Positions 50,901-60,087 of a DNA stretch of 64,000 nt are shown here, piece by piece. The notes under the pieces were generated by a model, which was given only the letters and a program-made list of their open reading frames with translations, was not told the DNA's origin and made no database searches. Both the position numbers and the translations under genes were made by a program. Source of the stretch: Massilia sp. PDC64 (GTDB taxonomy: Bacteria; Pseudomonadota; Gammaproteobacteria; Burkholderiales; Burkholderiaceae_D); the NCBI RefSeq assembly GCF_900101265.1, contig NZ_FMZS01000006.1, positions 248,001 through 312,000 of the forward strand. The letters run 5' to 3'. Each line of letters begins with the position of its first letter. The first letter of the stretch is position 1.

Positions 50901-51644
50901 ATGCGCCTTGCCCTGCTGACCGACCTGCACGCGAACCGCGAGGCGGTGGAAGCGTGCCTCGCGCACGCGGAACGCCAGCACGTCGACCAGTACGCGTTCA
51001 CGGGCGACTTCGTCGGCTATGGCGCCGATCCGGCCTGGGTCGTGCGCACGGTGATGGACTACGTGGCGCGGGGCGCCGTCGCGGTGCAGGGCAATCACGA
51101 CTATGCGGTCACGCGGCCGCCATCCGCTCGCATGCATGCGGAGGCGCGCGAAGTCATCGCCTGGACCGGCGGCCAGCTGGATGCGGAACAGCTGGCGTTC
51201 CTGGCCGCGCTGCCCCTCGTGCAACAACACGGCAATGCGTGCTTCGTGCATGCGAGCGCCCACGCGCCCCAGCGGTGGGAATACGTGACGGGGATCGAGG
51301 AGGCCGAACGCAGCATCCGCGCCAGCGGCAGCCGCATCGTGTTTTCCGGGCACGTGCACGCGCCCGCACTGTACCGCCAGGCCGACGACGGCCGCATGGG
51401 CCGCCACGTGCCGCAGGCGGGAGAAGCCATCCCTTTGCAGCCGCAGCACCGGTATCTCGTGCTGCCCGGCGCGGTGGGCCAGCCGCGCGACCAGAACAAC
51501 GCGGCGTGCTATGCCATCTTCGACGACGCGGCGCGGGAAATTCAATATTTCAGGGTGCCGTATGATCACGGCGCGGCCGCGCGCAAGGTGATCGCGACCG
51601 GGTTGCCGATCGTGTTCGCGATGCGGCTGGTGGAAGGCATTTAG
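50901..51644 (+). CDS. metallophosphoesterase (calcineurin-like)
   Basis: 247 residues. Binuclear-metal motifs appear in order: TDLHANREA (DxH), FTGDFVGYG (GD), VQGNHDYAV (GNHD), FVHASAHAP and FSGHVHAPA (GHxH). This places it with the YfcE/AP4A-type small phosphoesterases. Substrate unknown. It begins one base after queC and is certainly cotranscribed. It ends sharing stop-codon bases with the convergent membrane-protein gene. Confidence 0.88.
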   Translation: MRLALLTDLHANREAVEACLAHAERQHVDQYAFTGDFVGYGADPAWVVRTVMDYVARGAVAVQGNHDYAVTRPPSARMHAEAREVIAWTGGQLDAEQLAFLAALPLVQQHGNACFVHASAHAPQRWEYVTGIEEAERSIRASGSRIVFSGHVHAPALYRQADDGRMGRHVPQAGEAIPLQPQHRYLVLPGAVGQPRDQNNAACYAIFDDAAREIQYFRVPYDHGAAARKVIATGLPIVFAMRLVEGI

Positions 51645-52012
51645 ACTGCCTGTTGCATGTAGCGGTGCTTACGCGAGCGGCTCACGAAGAACCACACGAT
51701 CGCGATCGGCACCAGCAGCGGCAGCAGCAGCGGCGACACCATCAGGGCCAGCACGCAGGCACCTAACGCCAGGCCGCCGATGACCAGGACGCCCACGCCG
51801 GCGAACACCACCGCGAGCACGCCGCCCACGAGCAGCATGATCAATCCGGCCAGCAGCATGCCGCCGCCCGCGAAGACCGTCGCCAGCACGGCGCCCAACG
51901 GCCCGCCGATATCTTCGTCGCCGATCGTGACGACGCTGTCGCCGAACGTGAAGACGTTCCAGACGAGCAGGGCGAACAGGAACAGGATGATGATGGCGGC
52001 GGTCTTTTTCAT
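51641..52012 (-). CDS. small multi-pass membrane protein
   Basis: 123 residues, hydrophobic throughout: KTAAIIILFLFALLVWNVF, an acidic loop GDEDIGGPLG (about 31-40), then LATVFAGGGMLLAGLIMLLV, GVLAVVFAGVGVLVIGGLAL and LLLPLLVPIAIVWFFVS, ending basic (RSRKHRYMQQ). About four membrane segments. I do not recognise a family; a stress-linked envelope role is possible but not shown. AGGACC precedes the ATG. The 163 bases upstream hold no other gene. Confidence 0.65.
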   Translation of the reverse strand: MKKTAAIIILFLFALLVWNVFTFGDSVVTIGDEDIGGPLGAVLATVFAGGGMLLAGLIMLLVGGVLAVVFAGVGVLVIGGLALGACVLALMVSPLLLPLLVPIAIVWFFVSRSRKHRYMQQAV

Positions 52013-52175
52013 GATGGGTCCTCTTGGTTTCCGTTGATCGGGTCATGTCGTTGTCGGCATGGTCGTACTGTATCCATACGTCCCGAACGGCTCCATCGGA
52101 CTGCGACAAACTGCATTTTTCGAGGGCCGGAGGGTTGCCTGCGGCGACGAACTGCGCTGGCCCAACCAGCGTCGT

Positions 52176-52871
52176 CTATTCCCCGTCCGCGTCGAACCGG
52201 CTGCGCACGTAGTCGATGTGCGTCTGCATCGCCGTGCGCGCTTCTTCCGGGCGCCGGGCGCAGATCGCGTCGCAGACGGTGCGGTGCTGCCACGCCAGGA
52301 TTTCCGACACCGACTCGTTCAGCTCGCGCAAGCCGTCGACGTTGCGGATGATGTGCTCGCGCATCATCTTCGTGACGCTGCTGTGCAGGTGCAGGAACAT
52401 GCTGTTGCCCGAAGCCTGGGCGATCGCCTCGTGCAGTTCGACGTCGATGCGCGATTCGCTGGCGTGGTTGCCTTCCCGCCGCGCCTGGTCGAGGCGCGCC
52501 ATCGCGCCGCGGATGCGCTCCAGGTCCTCGTCCGTGCCGCGCAACGCGGCGAAGTAGGCGGTGGCGCCTTCCAGCACCCGCCGGAATTCCAGGATGTCTT
52601 CGCGCCGCGCGGGGCTGTCGGCGATCAGCTGGCCCCAGGGCGACGTCGCGCCCGTGCGCAACTGGTCCGACACGAACACGCCGCTGCGTGGCCGGATGCG
52701 CACGAGGCCGCGCGCGCCCAGTTGCTGGATCGCCTCGCGCACGGTGTTGCGCGACACCCCGTAACGCTCGGCCAGTTCGCGCTCCGACGGCAGCTTCGAA
52801 TTGGCCGGGAAACTGCCGTTAAGCAATGCCTCTTCCAGCCTGTCCAGGACCTGCCGGATCGATGTGACCAT
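52176..52871 (-). CDS. GntR/FadR-family regulator, LldR-like
   Basis: 231 residues. The N-terminal winged helix is RLEEALLNGSFPANSKLPSE, RELAERYGVSRNTVREAIQQ, LVRIRPRSGVFV. The C-terminal FadR/FCD helical domain (about 85-225) has the metal-ligand set in RIDVELHEAIAQASGN (D and H), and later LAWQHRTVCDAICAR and AMQTHIDYV. Divergent from the lut operon across 102 bases, so it is the likely lactate-responsive repressor, as LldR/LutR in other bacteria. Calling it LldR specifically is an inference from position. Confidence 0.85.
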   Translation of the reverse strand: MVTSIRQVLDRLEEALLNGSFPANSKLPSERELAERYGVSRNTVREAIQQLGARGLVRIRPRSGVFVSDQLRTGATSPWGQLIADSPARREDILEFRRVLEGATAYFAALRGTDEDLERIRGAMARLDQARREGNHASESRIDVELHEAIAQASGNSMFLHLHSSVTKMMREHIIRNVDGLRELNESVSEILAWQHRTVCDAICARRPEEARTAMQTHIDYVRSRFDADGE

Positions 52872-52898
52872 GTGTTCGTCTCCTCTGGCCCAACCAGT

Positions 52899-52934
52899 TT
52901 GTCATGCACTAAGAATACTGGAAAGATCTGACAA
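52899..52934. promoter_or_regulatory. inverted repeat TTGTCA...TGACAA in the lut divergent region
   Basis: TTGTCA (52899-52904) and TGACAA (52929-52934) are inverted repeats 24 bases apart, inside an AT-rich stretch. TTGTCA could be the -35 of the lut operon, but no strong -10 is at 17 bases (AAAGAT, 52922-52927). Candidate GntR operator. Confidence 0.4.
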
Positions 52935-52973
52935 CTAAAAGAAAAAAGACAACATTCCTTCTGGAGACTATGC

Positions 52974-53720
52974 ATGACTCGCAACGTGTATCTGTTCGGT
53001 ACGTGTGTGATCGACCTGTTCATGCCGCAGGCAGGGCTCGACGCCGTGCGCGTACTGGAAGCGGCCGGCGTCACGGTTCACTATCCGCGCGGCCAGAGCT
53101 GCTGCGGACAGCCCGCCTGGAGCAGCGGCAATCCGGACGAGGCGCGCGCCGTCGCGCGCGCCCAGCTGGATCTGTTTCCCGAACCCTGGCCCATCATCGT
53201 CCCCTCCGGCTCGTGCGCGGGCATGATGCGCAAGCACTGGCCCGAGCTGTTTCGCGACGACCCGGATCTCGGCGCGCAGGCGCAGGCCGTGGCGGCACGC
53301 GTGGTCGAGTTCGGCGCCTTCCTGCTGCACGTGCTGGAGTGGACCATGCCCGCCGGCGCGGCCGTCGTGGCCGAAGACGTCGTCCTGCACACGTCCTGTT
53401 CCGCGCGGCGCGAGATGGGCACGCGGGCGCACGGCGTCGCGCTGGTCGACGCCGTGCCCGGCGTGACGCGCGTGGAGCACGAGCGCGAATCCGAATGCTG
53501 CGGCTTCGGCGGCTCGTTCTCGATCAAGCACGCGGACATTTCCGGTGCCATGGTCAAGGACAAGGTCGCGTCCATGCGCGCGACGGGATGCCGCCGCGTC
53601 GTGTCGGCCGATTGCGCCTGCCTGCTCAACATCGGCCATGCGGCCCAACACCAGGGCGCGCCGCTCGAGGTCGAACACCTGGCCAGCTTCCTGTGGCGCC
53701 GGATGGGAGAGCAGGCATGA
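52974..53720 (+). CDS. lutA: LutA, Fe-S subunit of L-lactate utilisation
   Basis: 248 residues. The CCG domain pairs occur twice: SCCGQPAWSSGN (about 41-52) and CCGFGGSFSIKH (about 174-185). Other cysteines are in GSCAGMM, HTSCSARR and DCACLLN. With LutB and LutC it oxidises L-lactate to pyruvate in the cytoplasm or at the membrane. CTGGAGAC precedes the ATG. It overlaps lutC by 4 bases. First gene of the seven-gene lactate/glycolate operon. Confidence 0.9.
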   Translation: MTRNVYLFGTCVIDLFMPQAGLDAVRVLEAAGVTVHYPRGQSCCGQPAWSSGNPDEARAVARAQLDLFPEPWPIIVPSGSCAGMMRKHWPELFRDDPDLGAQAQAVAARVVEFGAFLLHVLEWTMPAGAAVVAEDVVLHTSCSARREMGTRAHGVALVDAVPGVTRVEHERESECCGFGGSFSIKHADISGAMVKDKVASMRATGCRRVVSADCACLLNIGHAAQHQGAPLEVEHLASFLWRRMGEQA

Positions 53721-54394
53721 GCGCGCGCGACCGCATTCTCGGCCGCCTGCGCGCGGCCGCCCCGCACGGCCCGGGCAGTAACGATCTCGAACGCCGCATC
53801 GATGCGCACTTCGATACGCGCCGCGCGGACGCGTCGCCGAACGTGCTCGCGCAGCGCATGCAGGTTGCGCTGGAGGCCGTGCGCGCGCAGGCCTGGTGCG
53901 CAAGGGCCGACGAATGGCCCGCGCTGCTGGCGCGACGTCTGGCAGATGCCGGCGTGCGCCGCGTCCTCGTCGACGCCGCGACGTCCGAAGGCCGCGCCCT
54001 CCGTGCCGCGCTGCCGGCAAACGTGGAACCGGTCGCGTTCGACGGCCCGCTGGAAGACTGGAAAGCGGAACTGTTCGGCACCGTCGACGCGGGCTTCACG
54101 GTCGCCCGTTCCGGCATCGCCGCCACCGGCACGCTGGTGCTGGCGCCGGATGCGACATCGCCCCGCACCGTGTCGCTCGTGCCGCCGCTGCACGTCGCGC
54201 TCGTGTACGCGCACACGCTGCACGCCGACCTGCACCAGGCGCTGCACGCGGAGCGCTGGCAGGACGGCATGCCGACCAACCTCGTGCTGGCGACGGGGCC
54301 GTCGCGCACGTCCGATATCCAGCAGACCCTGGCCTTCGGCGCGCACGGCCCGCGCTGGACGTGGGTCGTGATCGTCACCGGGGAGCCCGCATGA
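53717..54394 (+). CDS. lutC: LutC (LUD-domain) subunit
   Basis: 225 residues. LUD-domain features: MSARDRILGRLRA, FTVARSGIAATGTLVL, SRTVSL-like VSLVPPLHVALVYA and GPSRTSDIQQTLAFGAHGPR. This subunit lacks iron-sulfur cysteines, as expected. It overlaps lutA and lutB by 4 bases each. The order lutA-lutC-lutB differs from lutABC of Bacillus. Confidence 0.88.
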   Translation: MSARDRILGRLRAAAPHGPGSNDLERRIDAHFDTRRADASPNVLAQRMQVALEAVRAQAWCARADEWPALLARRLADAGVRRVLVDAATSEGRALRAALPANVEPVAFDGPLEDWKAELFGTVDAGFTVARSGIAATGTLVLAPDATSPRTVSLVPPLHVALVYAHTLHADLHQALHAERWQDGMPTNLVLATGPSRTSDIQQTLAFGAHGPRWTWVVIVTGEPA

Positions 54395-55833
54395 CCACGT
54401 CGCCCTTGCAGTTCGTACCGCCCCAGGATTTCCACGCACGCAGCCGCGCCGCGCTGGACGATCCGCAGCTGCGCCAGAGTTTCAAAGGCGCGATGACCTT
54501 CTTGCAGGACAAGCGGCGCAGCCAGTTCGGCGACGACGAGGAGCTCCAGCGCCTGCGCGACCTCGGCGAGGCGGTGCGCAGGAACGCGCTGGTGCAACTG
54601 CCCGCGCTGCTCGAACGGCTGGAAGCGAAGCTGACGGCAGCCGGCGCGCACGTCCACTGGGCCGCCACGCCCGAGGAGGCCAACGACATCATCCACGGCA
54701 TCGCCACCGCACGCGGCGCCCGCAGCATCGTCAAGGGTAAGTCGATGGCGAGCGAGGAGATCGAGCTGAATCACTACCTCGAAGAGCGCGGCATCGCATG
54801 CCTCGAGTCCGACATGGGCGAATACATCGTCCAGCTGGCGGGCGAAAAGCCGTCGCACATCGTGATGCCCGCGATCCACAAGACCCGCGCGGACATCGGC
54901 GCGCTGTTCGCCGAGCACATCCCGGACACGGAATACACGGAAGACGTCGACCGCCTGATCCAGACGGGAAGACTCACGTTGCGCAATGCGTTCGTCGAGG
55001 CGGACATCGGCCTGTCCGGTGTGAACTTCGCAGCGGCCGACACGGGCACCCTGTGGCTCGTCGAGAACGAGGGCAACGGACGCCTGTCGACCACTGTGCC
55101 GGACGTGCACATCGCCATCATGGGCATCGAGAAGGTCGTGGAAAAGCTGGAGCACATCGTGCCGCTCGCGAGCCTGCTGACGCGGTCTGCGACGGGGCAG
55201 GCCGTCACCACGTACTTCAACCTGATCTCGGGCCCGCGCCGCGCCGGTGAACTGGACGGCCCGCGCGAACTGCACCTCGTCCTGCTGGACAACGGCCGCA
55301 CGCAGGCCTATGCCGACGAGGAGCTGCGGGCTACGTTGCAATGCATTCGCTGCGGCGCCTGCATGAACCATTGCCCCGTCTACGGCCGCATCGGCGGCCA
55401 TGCGTACGGTACGACGTACCCGGGGCCGATCGGCGCGATCCTGTCGCCGCACCTGCTGGGCCTGGAGTCGACGGCGGACCTGGCCACGGCGTCGAGCCTG
55501 TGCGGCGCATGCGGCGACGTCTGCCCCGTGCGCATCCCGATCCCGCAACTGCTCGTGCGCCTGCGCACGGAGGCGAACCGCAATCCCGACGCCGAGGTCG
55601 AACATCCGTTGCGCGGGCAGGGCGCGAAATACAGCCGCGGCGAGCGCCTCGTGTGGCGTTTCTGGCGCGGCGCGTTCGGCCGGCCGTACGTCTACCGCCT
55701 GTTCCGCTGGGCCGCCACGCGCTTCCGGGCGCTGGCACCGAACGACCAACTGGGCTGGACCAAATACCGAACCCCCCTCAAACCGGCGCCGCGCAGCCTG
55801 GCCGATCTGCTGCGCGAGCGAGGCCAGCCCTGA
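54391..55833 (+). CDS. lutB: LutB, Fe-S subunit of L-lactate utilisation
   Basis: 480 residues. The N-terminal LUD domain (about 60-300) has SMASEEIELNHYLE and GVNFAAADTGTLWLVENEGN. Two [4Fe-4S] motifs follow: CIRCGACMNHCPVYG and CGACGDVCPVRIP (about 311-390). A C-terminal basic region (RLVWRFWRGAFGRPYV) follows. It overlaps lutC by 4 bases. The gap to lldP is 38 bases with AAGGAGAC. Confidence 0.92.
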   Translation: MTTSPLQFVPPQDFHARSRAALDDPQLRQSFKGAMTFLQDKRRSQFGDDEELQRLRDLGEAVRRNALVQLPALLERLEAKLTAAGAHVHWAATPEEANDIIHGIATARGARSIVKGKSMASEEIELNHYLEERGIACLESDMGEYIVQLAGEKPSHIVMPAIHKTRADIGALFAEHIPDTEYTEDVDRLIQTGRLTLRNAFVEADIGLSGVNFAAADTGTLWLVENEGNGRLSTTVPDVHIAIMGIEKVVEKLEHIVPLASLLTRSATGQAVTTYFNLISGPRRAGELDGPRELHLVLLDNGRTQAYADEELRATLQCIRCGACMNHCPVYGRIGGHAYGTTYPGPIGAILSPHLLGLESTADLATASSLCGACGDVCPVRIPIPQLLVRLRTEANRNPDAEVEHPLRGQGAKYSRGERLVWRFWRGAFGRPYVYRLFRWAATRFRALAPNDQLGWTKYRTPLKPAPRSLADLLRERGQP

Positions 55834-55871
55834 ATACATAAAAAAATTCATTCAATCAAGGAGACGCACAG

Positions 55872-57530
55872 ATGGTATGGCAACAGAGTTATGATCCGTT
55901 CGGCAGCATGGCCCTATCGACCGTGCTGGCGGCGGTACCCGTGGTGGTGATGCTCGCCGCGCTCGGCTTCTTTCACATCAAGGCACACATCGCGGCCGCG
56001 CTCGGCCTCGTCGCGGCTTTCTGCGTCGCCGTCTTCGCTTACTCGATGCCGGCCCCGATGGCCGGCAAGGCCGCGCTGCTCGGCGGTTTCACGGGCCTGC
56101 TGCCCATCGGCTGGATCGTGTTGAACATCATCTTCCTGCAGCAGCTGTGCGAACAGAACGGCAGCTTCAAGGTGCTGCAGGCCTCGCTGTCCGGCATCAC
56201 GAACGACCGCCGCCTGCAGCTGCTCCTGATCGCGTTCTGCTTCGGCGCGTTCTTCGAGGGCGCCGCGGGCTTCGGCACGCCGGTCGCCGTCACGGCCGGC
56301 ATCCTGATCGGGCTCGGGTTCTCGCCGCTGGCCGCATCCGGCCTGTCGCTGATCGCAAACACGGCGCCCGTCGCCTTCGGCGCGCTCGGTTCGCCCGTGA
56401 TCACGCTGGCCAAGGTGCACGGCTACGACCTGATGGAAGTGACGGCCATGATCGGCCGCCAGTTGCCGTTCTTTTCGCTGCTCGTGCCGTTCTGGCTGAT
56501 CTGGGCATTCGCCGGCCGCAAGGCGATGTGGGACATCTGGCCCGCGATCCTCGTGACGGGCCTGTCGTTCGCGATTCCGCAATACCTCGTGTCGAACTTC
56601 ATCGGCCCGGAGCTGGTGGACATCATCGCCGCCCTCGTGTCGATGGCGTCGCTGATCCTGTTCCTGCGCGTGTGGCAGCCGAAGACCGTGTGGACGTCGG
56701 CCAGCCTGAAGGGCCGTGAGACCGAAACCGCGCCCCGGCGCGCGGAGAGCGCCGAGAAGTACACGCGGGCGGAGATCCTGCGCGCCTGGACGCCGTGGCT
56801 CATCTTGACCGTGTTCGTCTTCGTCTGGGGCCTGCCGCCGGTGAAGGCGTATTTCAACACACTGTTCGCGCCGAAGTTCCCGATGGATGGCCTGCATAAC
56901 GCGGTCATGCGCGTGCCGCCGGTGGTGCCGCACGCCGAGCCGGAATCCGCGATCTACGTGTTCAACCTGTTGTCGGCGACGGGCACCGGCATCCTGCTGT
57001 CGGCCATCGTCGGCGCGCTGTTCATGCACTACAGCCTCGGTGCGATCGTGCGCACGTTCTTCCGCACCGTGTGGCTCGTGCGCTACTCGCTGCTGACCAT
57101 CGTGCTGATGCTGGCCCTGGGCACGCTCACGCGCTATTCCGGCACCGACACGACCCTCGGTCTCGCCTTCGCCAACACGGGCGCGCTGTATCCGTTCTTC
57201 GGCACCCTCATGGGCTGGCTCGGCGTGGCGATGACGGGTTCGGACACGGCGTCGAACGTGCTGTTCGGCGGCATGCAGAAGGTCGCGGCGCAGCAGCTCG
57301 ACCTGTCGCCGAACCTGATGGGCGCCGCGAACAGTTCCGGCGGCGTCATGGGCAAGATGATCGATGCCCAGTCCATCGTCGTCGCCTCCACGGCCACGCG
57401 TTGGATCAACCACGAAGGCGACATCCTGCGCTTCGTCTTCTTCCACTCTCTCGCACTGGCCGTGCTGGTCGGTGTCATGGTCACGCTGCAGGCGTATGTG
57501 TGGCCGTTCACGTTGCTGGTGATCCGATGA
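55872..57530 (+). CDS. lldP: L-lactate permease
   Basis: 552 residues, about 12-14 membrane helices. LldP signatures include AFCFGAFFEGAAGFGTPVAV (about 120), GLSLIANTAPVAFGALGSPV, MGWLGVAMTGSDTASNVLFG and SGGVMGKMIDAQSIVVAST. It imports lactate (and glycolate in E. coli) by H+ symport. It follows lutB closely and its stop overlaps glcD by 4 bases, so it links the two oxidation systems. Confidence 0.94.
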   Translation: MVWQQSYDPFGSMALSTVLAAVPVVVMLAALGFFHIKAHIAAALGLVAAFCVAVFAYSMPAPMAGKAALLGGFTGLLPIGWIVLNIIFLQQLCEQNGSFKVLQASLSGITNDRRLQLLLIAFCFGAFFEGAAGFGTPVAVTAGILIGLGFSPLAASGLSLIANTAPVAFGALGSPVITLAKVHGYDLMEVTAMIGRQLPFFSLLVPFWLIWAFAGRKAMWDIWPAILVTGLSFAIPQYLVSNFIGPELVDIIAALVSMASLILFLRVWQPKTVWTSASLKGRETETAPRRAESAEKYTRAEILRAWTPWLILTVFVFVWGLPPVKAYFNTLFAPKFPMDGLHNAVMRVPPVVPHAEPESAIYVFNLLSATGTGILLSAIVGALFMHYSLGAIVRTFFRTVWLVRYSLLTIVLMLALGTLTRYSGTDTTLGLAFANTGALYPFFGTLMGWLGVAMTGSDTASNVLFGGMQKVAAQQLDLSPNLMGAANSSGGVMGKMIDAQSIVVASTATRWINHEGDILRFVFFHSLALAVLVGVMVTLQAYVWPFTLLVIR

Positions 57531-59014
57531 ATGCTCCTGTCTCTCCCGAAATCCGGGCCGTGAGCCAGCGCGAGGCCGCGGCCGCGCTTCTGGCCGTCCT
57601 GCCCGACCGCTGCGTGCGCGTCGATCCCGAGGAAACGCGCCCGTACGAATGCGACGGCCTCGCCGCCTACCGCCAGATGCCCATGATCGTGCTGCTGCCG
57701 GAAGACGAGGCACAGATCATGGCCGCCATCGCCGTATGCCGGCAATTGAACCTGCCGATCGTGCCGCGCGGTGCCGGCACGGGCCTCTCCGGCGGCGCCA
57801 TGCCGATCGCGGGCGGTGTCGTGCTGTCGACGGCGCGCCTGAACCGCATCGTCAGGCTCGATCCGTACGCCCGCACGGCCGTCGTGCAGCCGGGCGTGCG
57901 CAATCTCGCGATCTCGGAAGCGGCCGCGCCGCACGGGCTGTATTACGCGCCCGATCCGTCGTCGCAGATCGCGTGCACGATCGGCGGCAACGTCGCGGAG
58001 AACTCCGGCGGCGTGCACTGCCTGAAATACGGCCTCACCGTGCACAACGTGCTGCGCGTGCGGATGGTGACGACGGATGGCGAGATCGTCGAGCTGGGCA
58101 GCGAGGCGCTGGATGCGCCGGGACTCGACCTGCTGGCCGTCGCCATCGGGTCGGAAGGCATGCTCGGCGTCGTCACCGAGGTCACCGTCAAGCTGGTGCC
58201 GAAGCCGCGCGTGGCGCGCGTCGTGATGGCGTCGTTCGACGACATCGTGAAGGCCGGCGATGCGGTGGCCAACGTCATCGCGGCGGGCATCATCCCGGCC
58301 GGCCTGGAAATGATGGACCGGCTGTCGTCGCAGGTTGCGGAGGAATTCGTGCATGCCGGTTACGACACGCAGGCCGCCGCCGTGCTGCTGTGCGAATCGG
58401 ATGGCATCCCCGAGGAAGTCGACGAAGAGATCGCGCGCATGAGCGAGGTGCTGAGCGAATGCGGCGCGACGGCATTGGCCGTGTCGCGGGACGAGGCGGA
58501 GCGCCTGCGCTTCTGGTCCGGCCGCAAGAACGCGTTCCCGGCCGTCGGCCGCATCTCGCCGGACTATTACTGCATGGACGGCACGATCCCCCGCAAGCAC
58601 CTCGCCCATGTGCTGCAGCGCATCGAACAAATGGAGAAGAAGTACGGCCTGCGCTGCGCGAACGTGTTCCACGCCGGCGACGGCAACCTGCATCCATTGA
58701 TCATGTTCGATGCGAACGTGCCGGGCGAATTCCACCGCGCGGAGCAGTTCGGTGCCGACATTCTCGAACTGTGCGTCGAAGTGGGCGGCACGATCACGGG
58801 AGAACACGGCGTCGGCATCGAGAAGATCAACTCGATGTGCGTGCAGTTCTCGCGCGCCGAGCTGGATGCGTTCCTGGCCGTCAAACGTGCGTTCGACCCG
58901 GCCGGCATCCTCAATCCCGACAAGGCGATTCCGACCCTGCACCGCTGCGCCGAATACGGCCGCATGCACGTGCGCCACGGGCGGATGCCGTTTTCCAACC
59001 TGCCGCGTTTTTGA
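57527..59014 (+). CDS. glcD: GlcD, FAD-linked glycolate/D-lactate oxidase subunit
   Basis: 495 residues. The FAD-binding PCMH-type domain (about 45-235) contains PRGAGTGLSGGAMPIAG and CTIGGNVAENSGGVHCLKYG. The C-terminal cap domain has NVFHAGDGNLHPLIMFD and GGTITGEHGVGIEKI, with metal/substrate histidines. It is the catalytic subunit of the GlcDEF complex, oxidising glycolate to glyoxylate and often D-lactate to pyruvate. A 4-base overlap with lldP, then 12 bases to glcE. Confidence 0.93.
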   Translation: MNAPVSPEIRAVSQREAAAALLAVLPDRCVRVDPEETRPYECDGLAAYRQMPMIVLLPEDEAQIMAAIAVCRQLNLPIVPRGAGTGLSGGAMPIAGGVVLSTARLNRIVRLDPYARTAVVQPGVRNLAISEAAAPHGLYYAPDPSSQIACTIGGNVAENSGGVHCLKYGLTVHNVLRVRMVTTDGEIVELGSEALDAPGLDLLAVAIGSEGMLGVVTEVTVKLVPKPRVARVVMASFDDIVKAGDAVANVIAAGIIPAGLEMMDRLSSQVAEEFVHAGYDTQAAAVLLCESDGIPEEVDEEIARMSEVLSECGATALAVSRDEAERLRFWSGRKNAFPAVGRISPDYYCMDGTIPRKHLAHVLQRIEQMEKKYGLRCANVFHAGDGNLHPLIMFDANVPGEFHRAEQFGADILELCVEVGGTITGEHGVGIEKINSMCVQFSRAELDAFLAVKRAFDPAGILNPDKAIPTLHRCAEYGRMHVRHGRMPFSNLPRF

Positions 59015-59026
59015 TCGCATTTCAGG

Positions 59027-60085
59027 ATGAATACGACCTTACAAGATTTCGCCGACCGGATCGGCCACGCCACCGCGACCGGATCGCCGCTGCGCATCCG
59101 CGGCGGCGGCAGCAAGGACTGGTACGGCCAGGACGTGCAGGGCACGGTGCTCGACACGACGACGTACCGCGGCATCACGGACTACGAGCCGACGGAGCTC
59201 GTGATCACGGCCCGCTGCGGCACGCCGCTGGCGGAGATCGAGGCGCACCTGGCGCAGCACGGGCAGATGCTCGCGTTCGAGCCGCCGCACTTCGGTCCTT
59301 CCGCGACGATCGGCGGTACCGTGGCCGCGGGACTCTCCGGCCCGCGCCGCCAGGCGGCAGGCGCCGTGCGCGACTTCGTGCTCGGCGCCGTGCTGGTGGA
59401 CGGGAAGGGCGAGACGCTGCACTTCGGCGGCAAGGTGATGAAGAACGTGGCCGGTTACGACGTCTCGCGCCTGCTGGCCGGATCGCTGGGCGTGTTCGGC
59501 CTGATCGCGGAAGTCTCGCTGAAGGTGTTGCCGAAACCCGTCGCCGAATGCACGGTGCAGTTGCAGATGAAGCAGGACGACGCGCTGCGCCGGTTGAACG
59601 AATGGGGTGGCCAGCCTTTGCCCGTGTCGGCGTCGTGCTGGCACGACGGTGTGCTGACGGTGCGCCTGTCCGGCGCACGCTCGGCCGTCGACGCGGCGCG
59701 ACAACGCATCGGCGGCGAGCTGCTGGACGATGCCGATGCCTGGTGGCGCGCGCTGCGCGAGCACGACGGCCCGTTCTTTACGGACGCGGGCGCCCTGTGG
59801 CGGTTAGCGCTGCCGACGGTCGCCCCGCCGCTGGCGCTGCCCGGCACGCAACTGATCGAATGGGGCGGCGCGCAGCGCTGGCTTCGCACCGACGCCGATG
59901 CGGCCACCGTGCGCACGGCCGCGAGCAGGGCCGGCGGCCACGCGACGCTGTTCCGCGGCGGCGACCGTCACGCGGGTGTGTTCCAGCCGCTGGCGCCCGC
60001 CGTCCTCGCGATCCACCGACAACTGAAACATGTGTTCGACCCGGCCGGGGTCCTCAACCGCGGCCGCATGTACAAGGAATTCTAG
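59027..60085 (+). CDS. glcE: GlcE, FAD-binding glycolate oxidase subunit
   Basis: 352 residues. A half-length FAD-binding protein with RIRGGGSKDWYG (about 23-34), GPSATIGGTVAAGLSGPRRQ and FGGKVMKNVAGYDVSRLL. Second FAD-binding subunit of GlcDEF. A 2-base gap to glcF. The C-terminus (VFDPAGVLNRGRMY) matches the family end. Confidence 0.92.
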   Translation: MNTTLQDFADRIGHATATGSPLRIRGGGSKDWYGQDVQGTVLDTTTYRGITDYEPTELVITARCGTPLAEIEAHLAQHGQMLAFEPPHFGPSATIGGTVAAGLSGPRRQAAGAVRDFVLGAVLVDGKGETLHFGGKVMKNVAGYDVSRLLAGSLGVFGLIAEVSLKVLPKPVAECTVQLQMKQDDALRRLNEWGGQPLPVSASCWHDGVLTVRLSGARSAVDAARQRIGGELLDDADAWWRALREHDGPFFTDAGALWRLALPTVAPPLALPGTQLIEWGGAQRWLRTDADAATVRTAASRAGGHATLFRGGDRHAGVFQPLAPAVLAIHRQLKHVFDPAGVLNRGRMYKEF

Positions 60086-60087
60086 CC

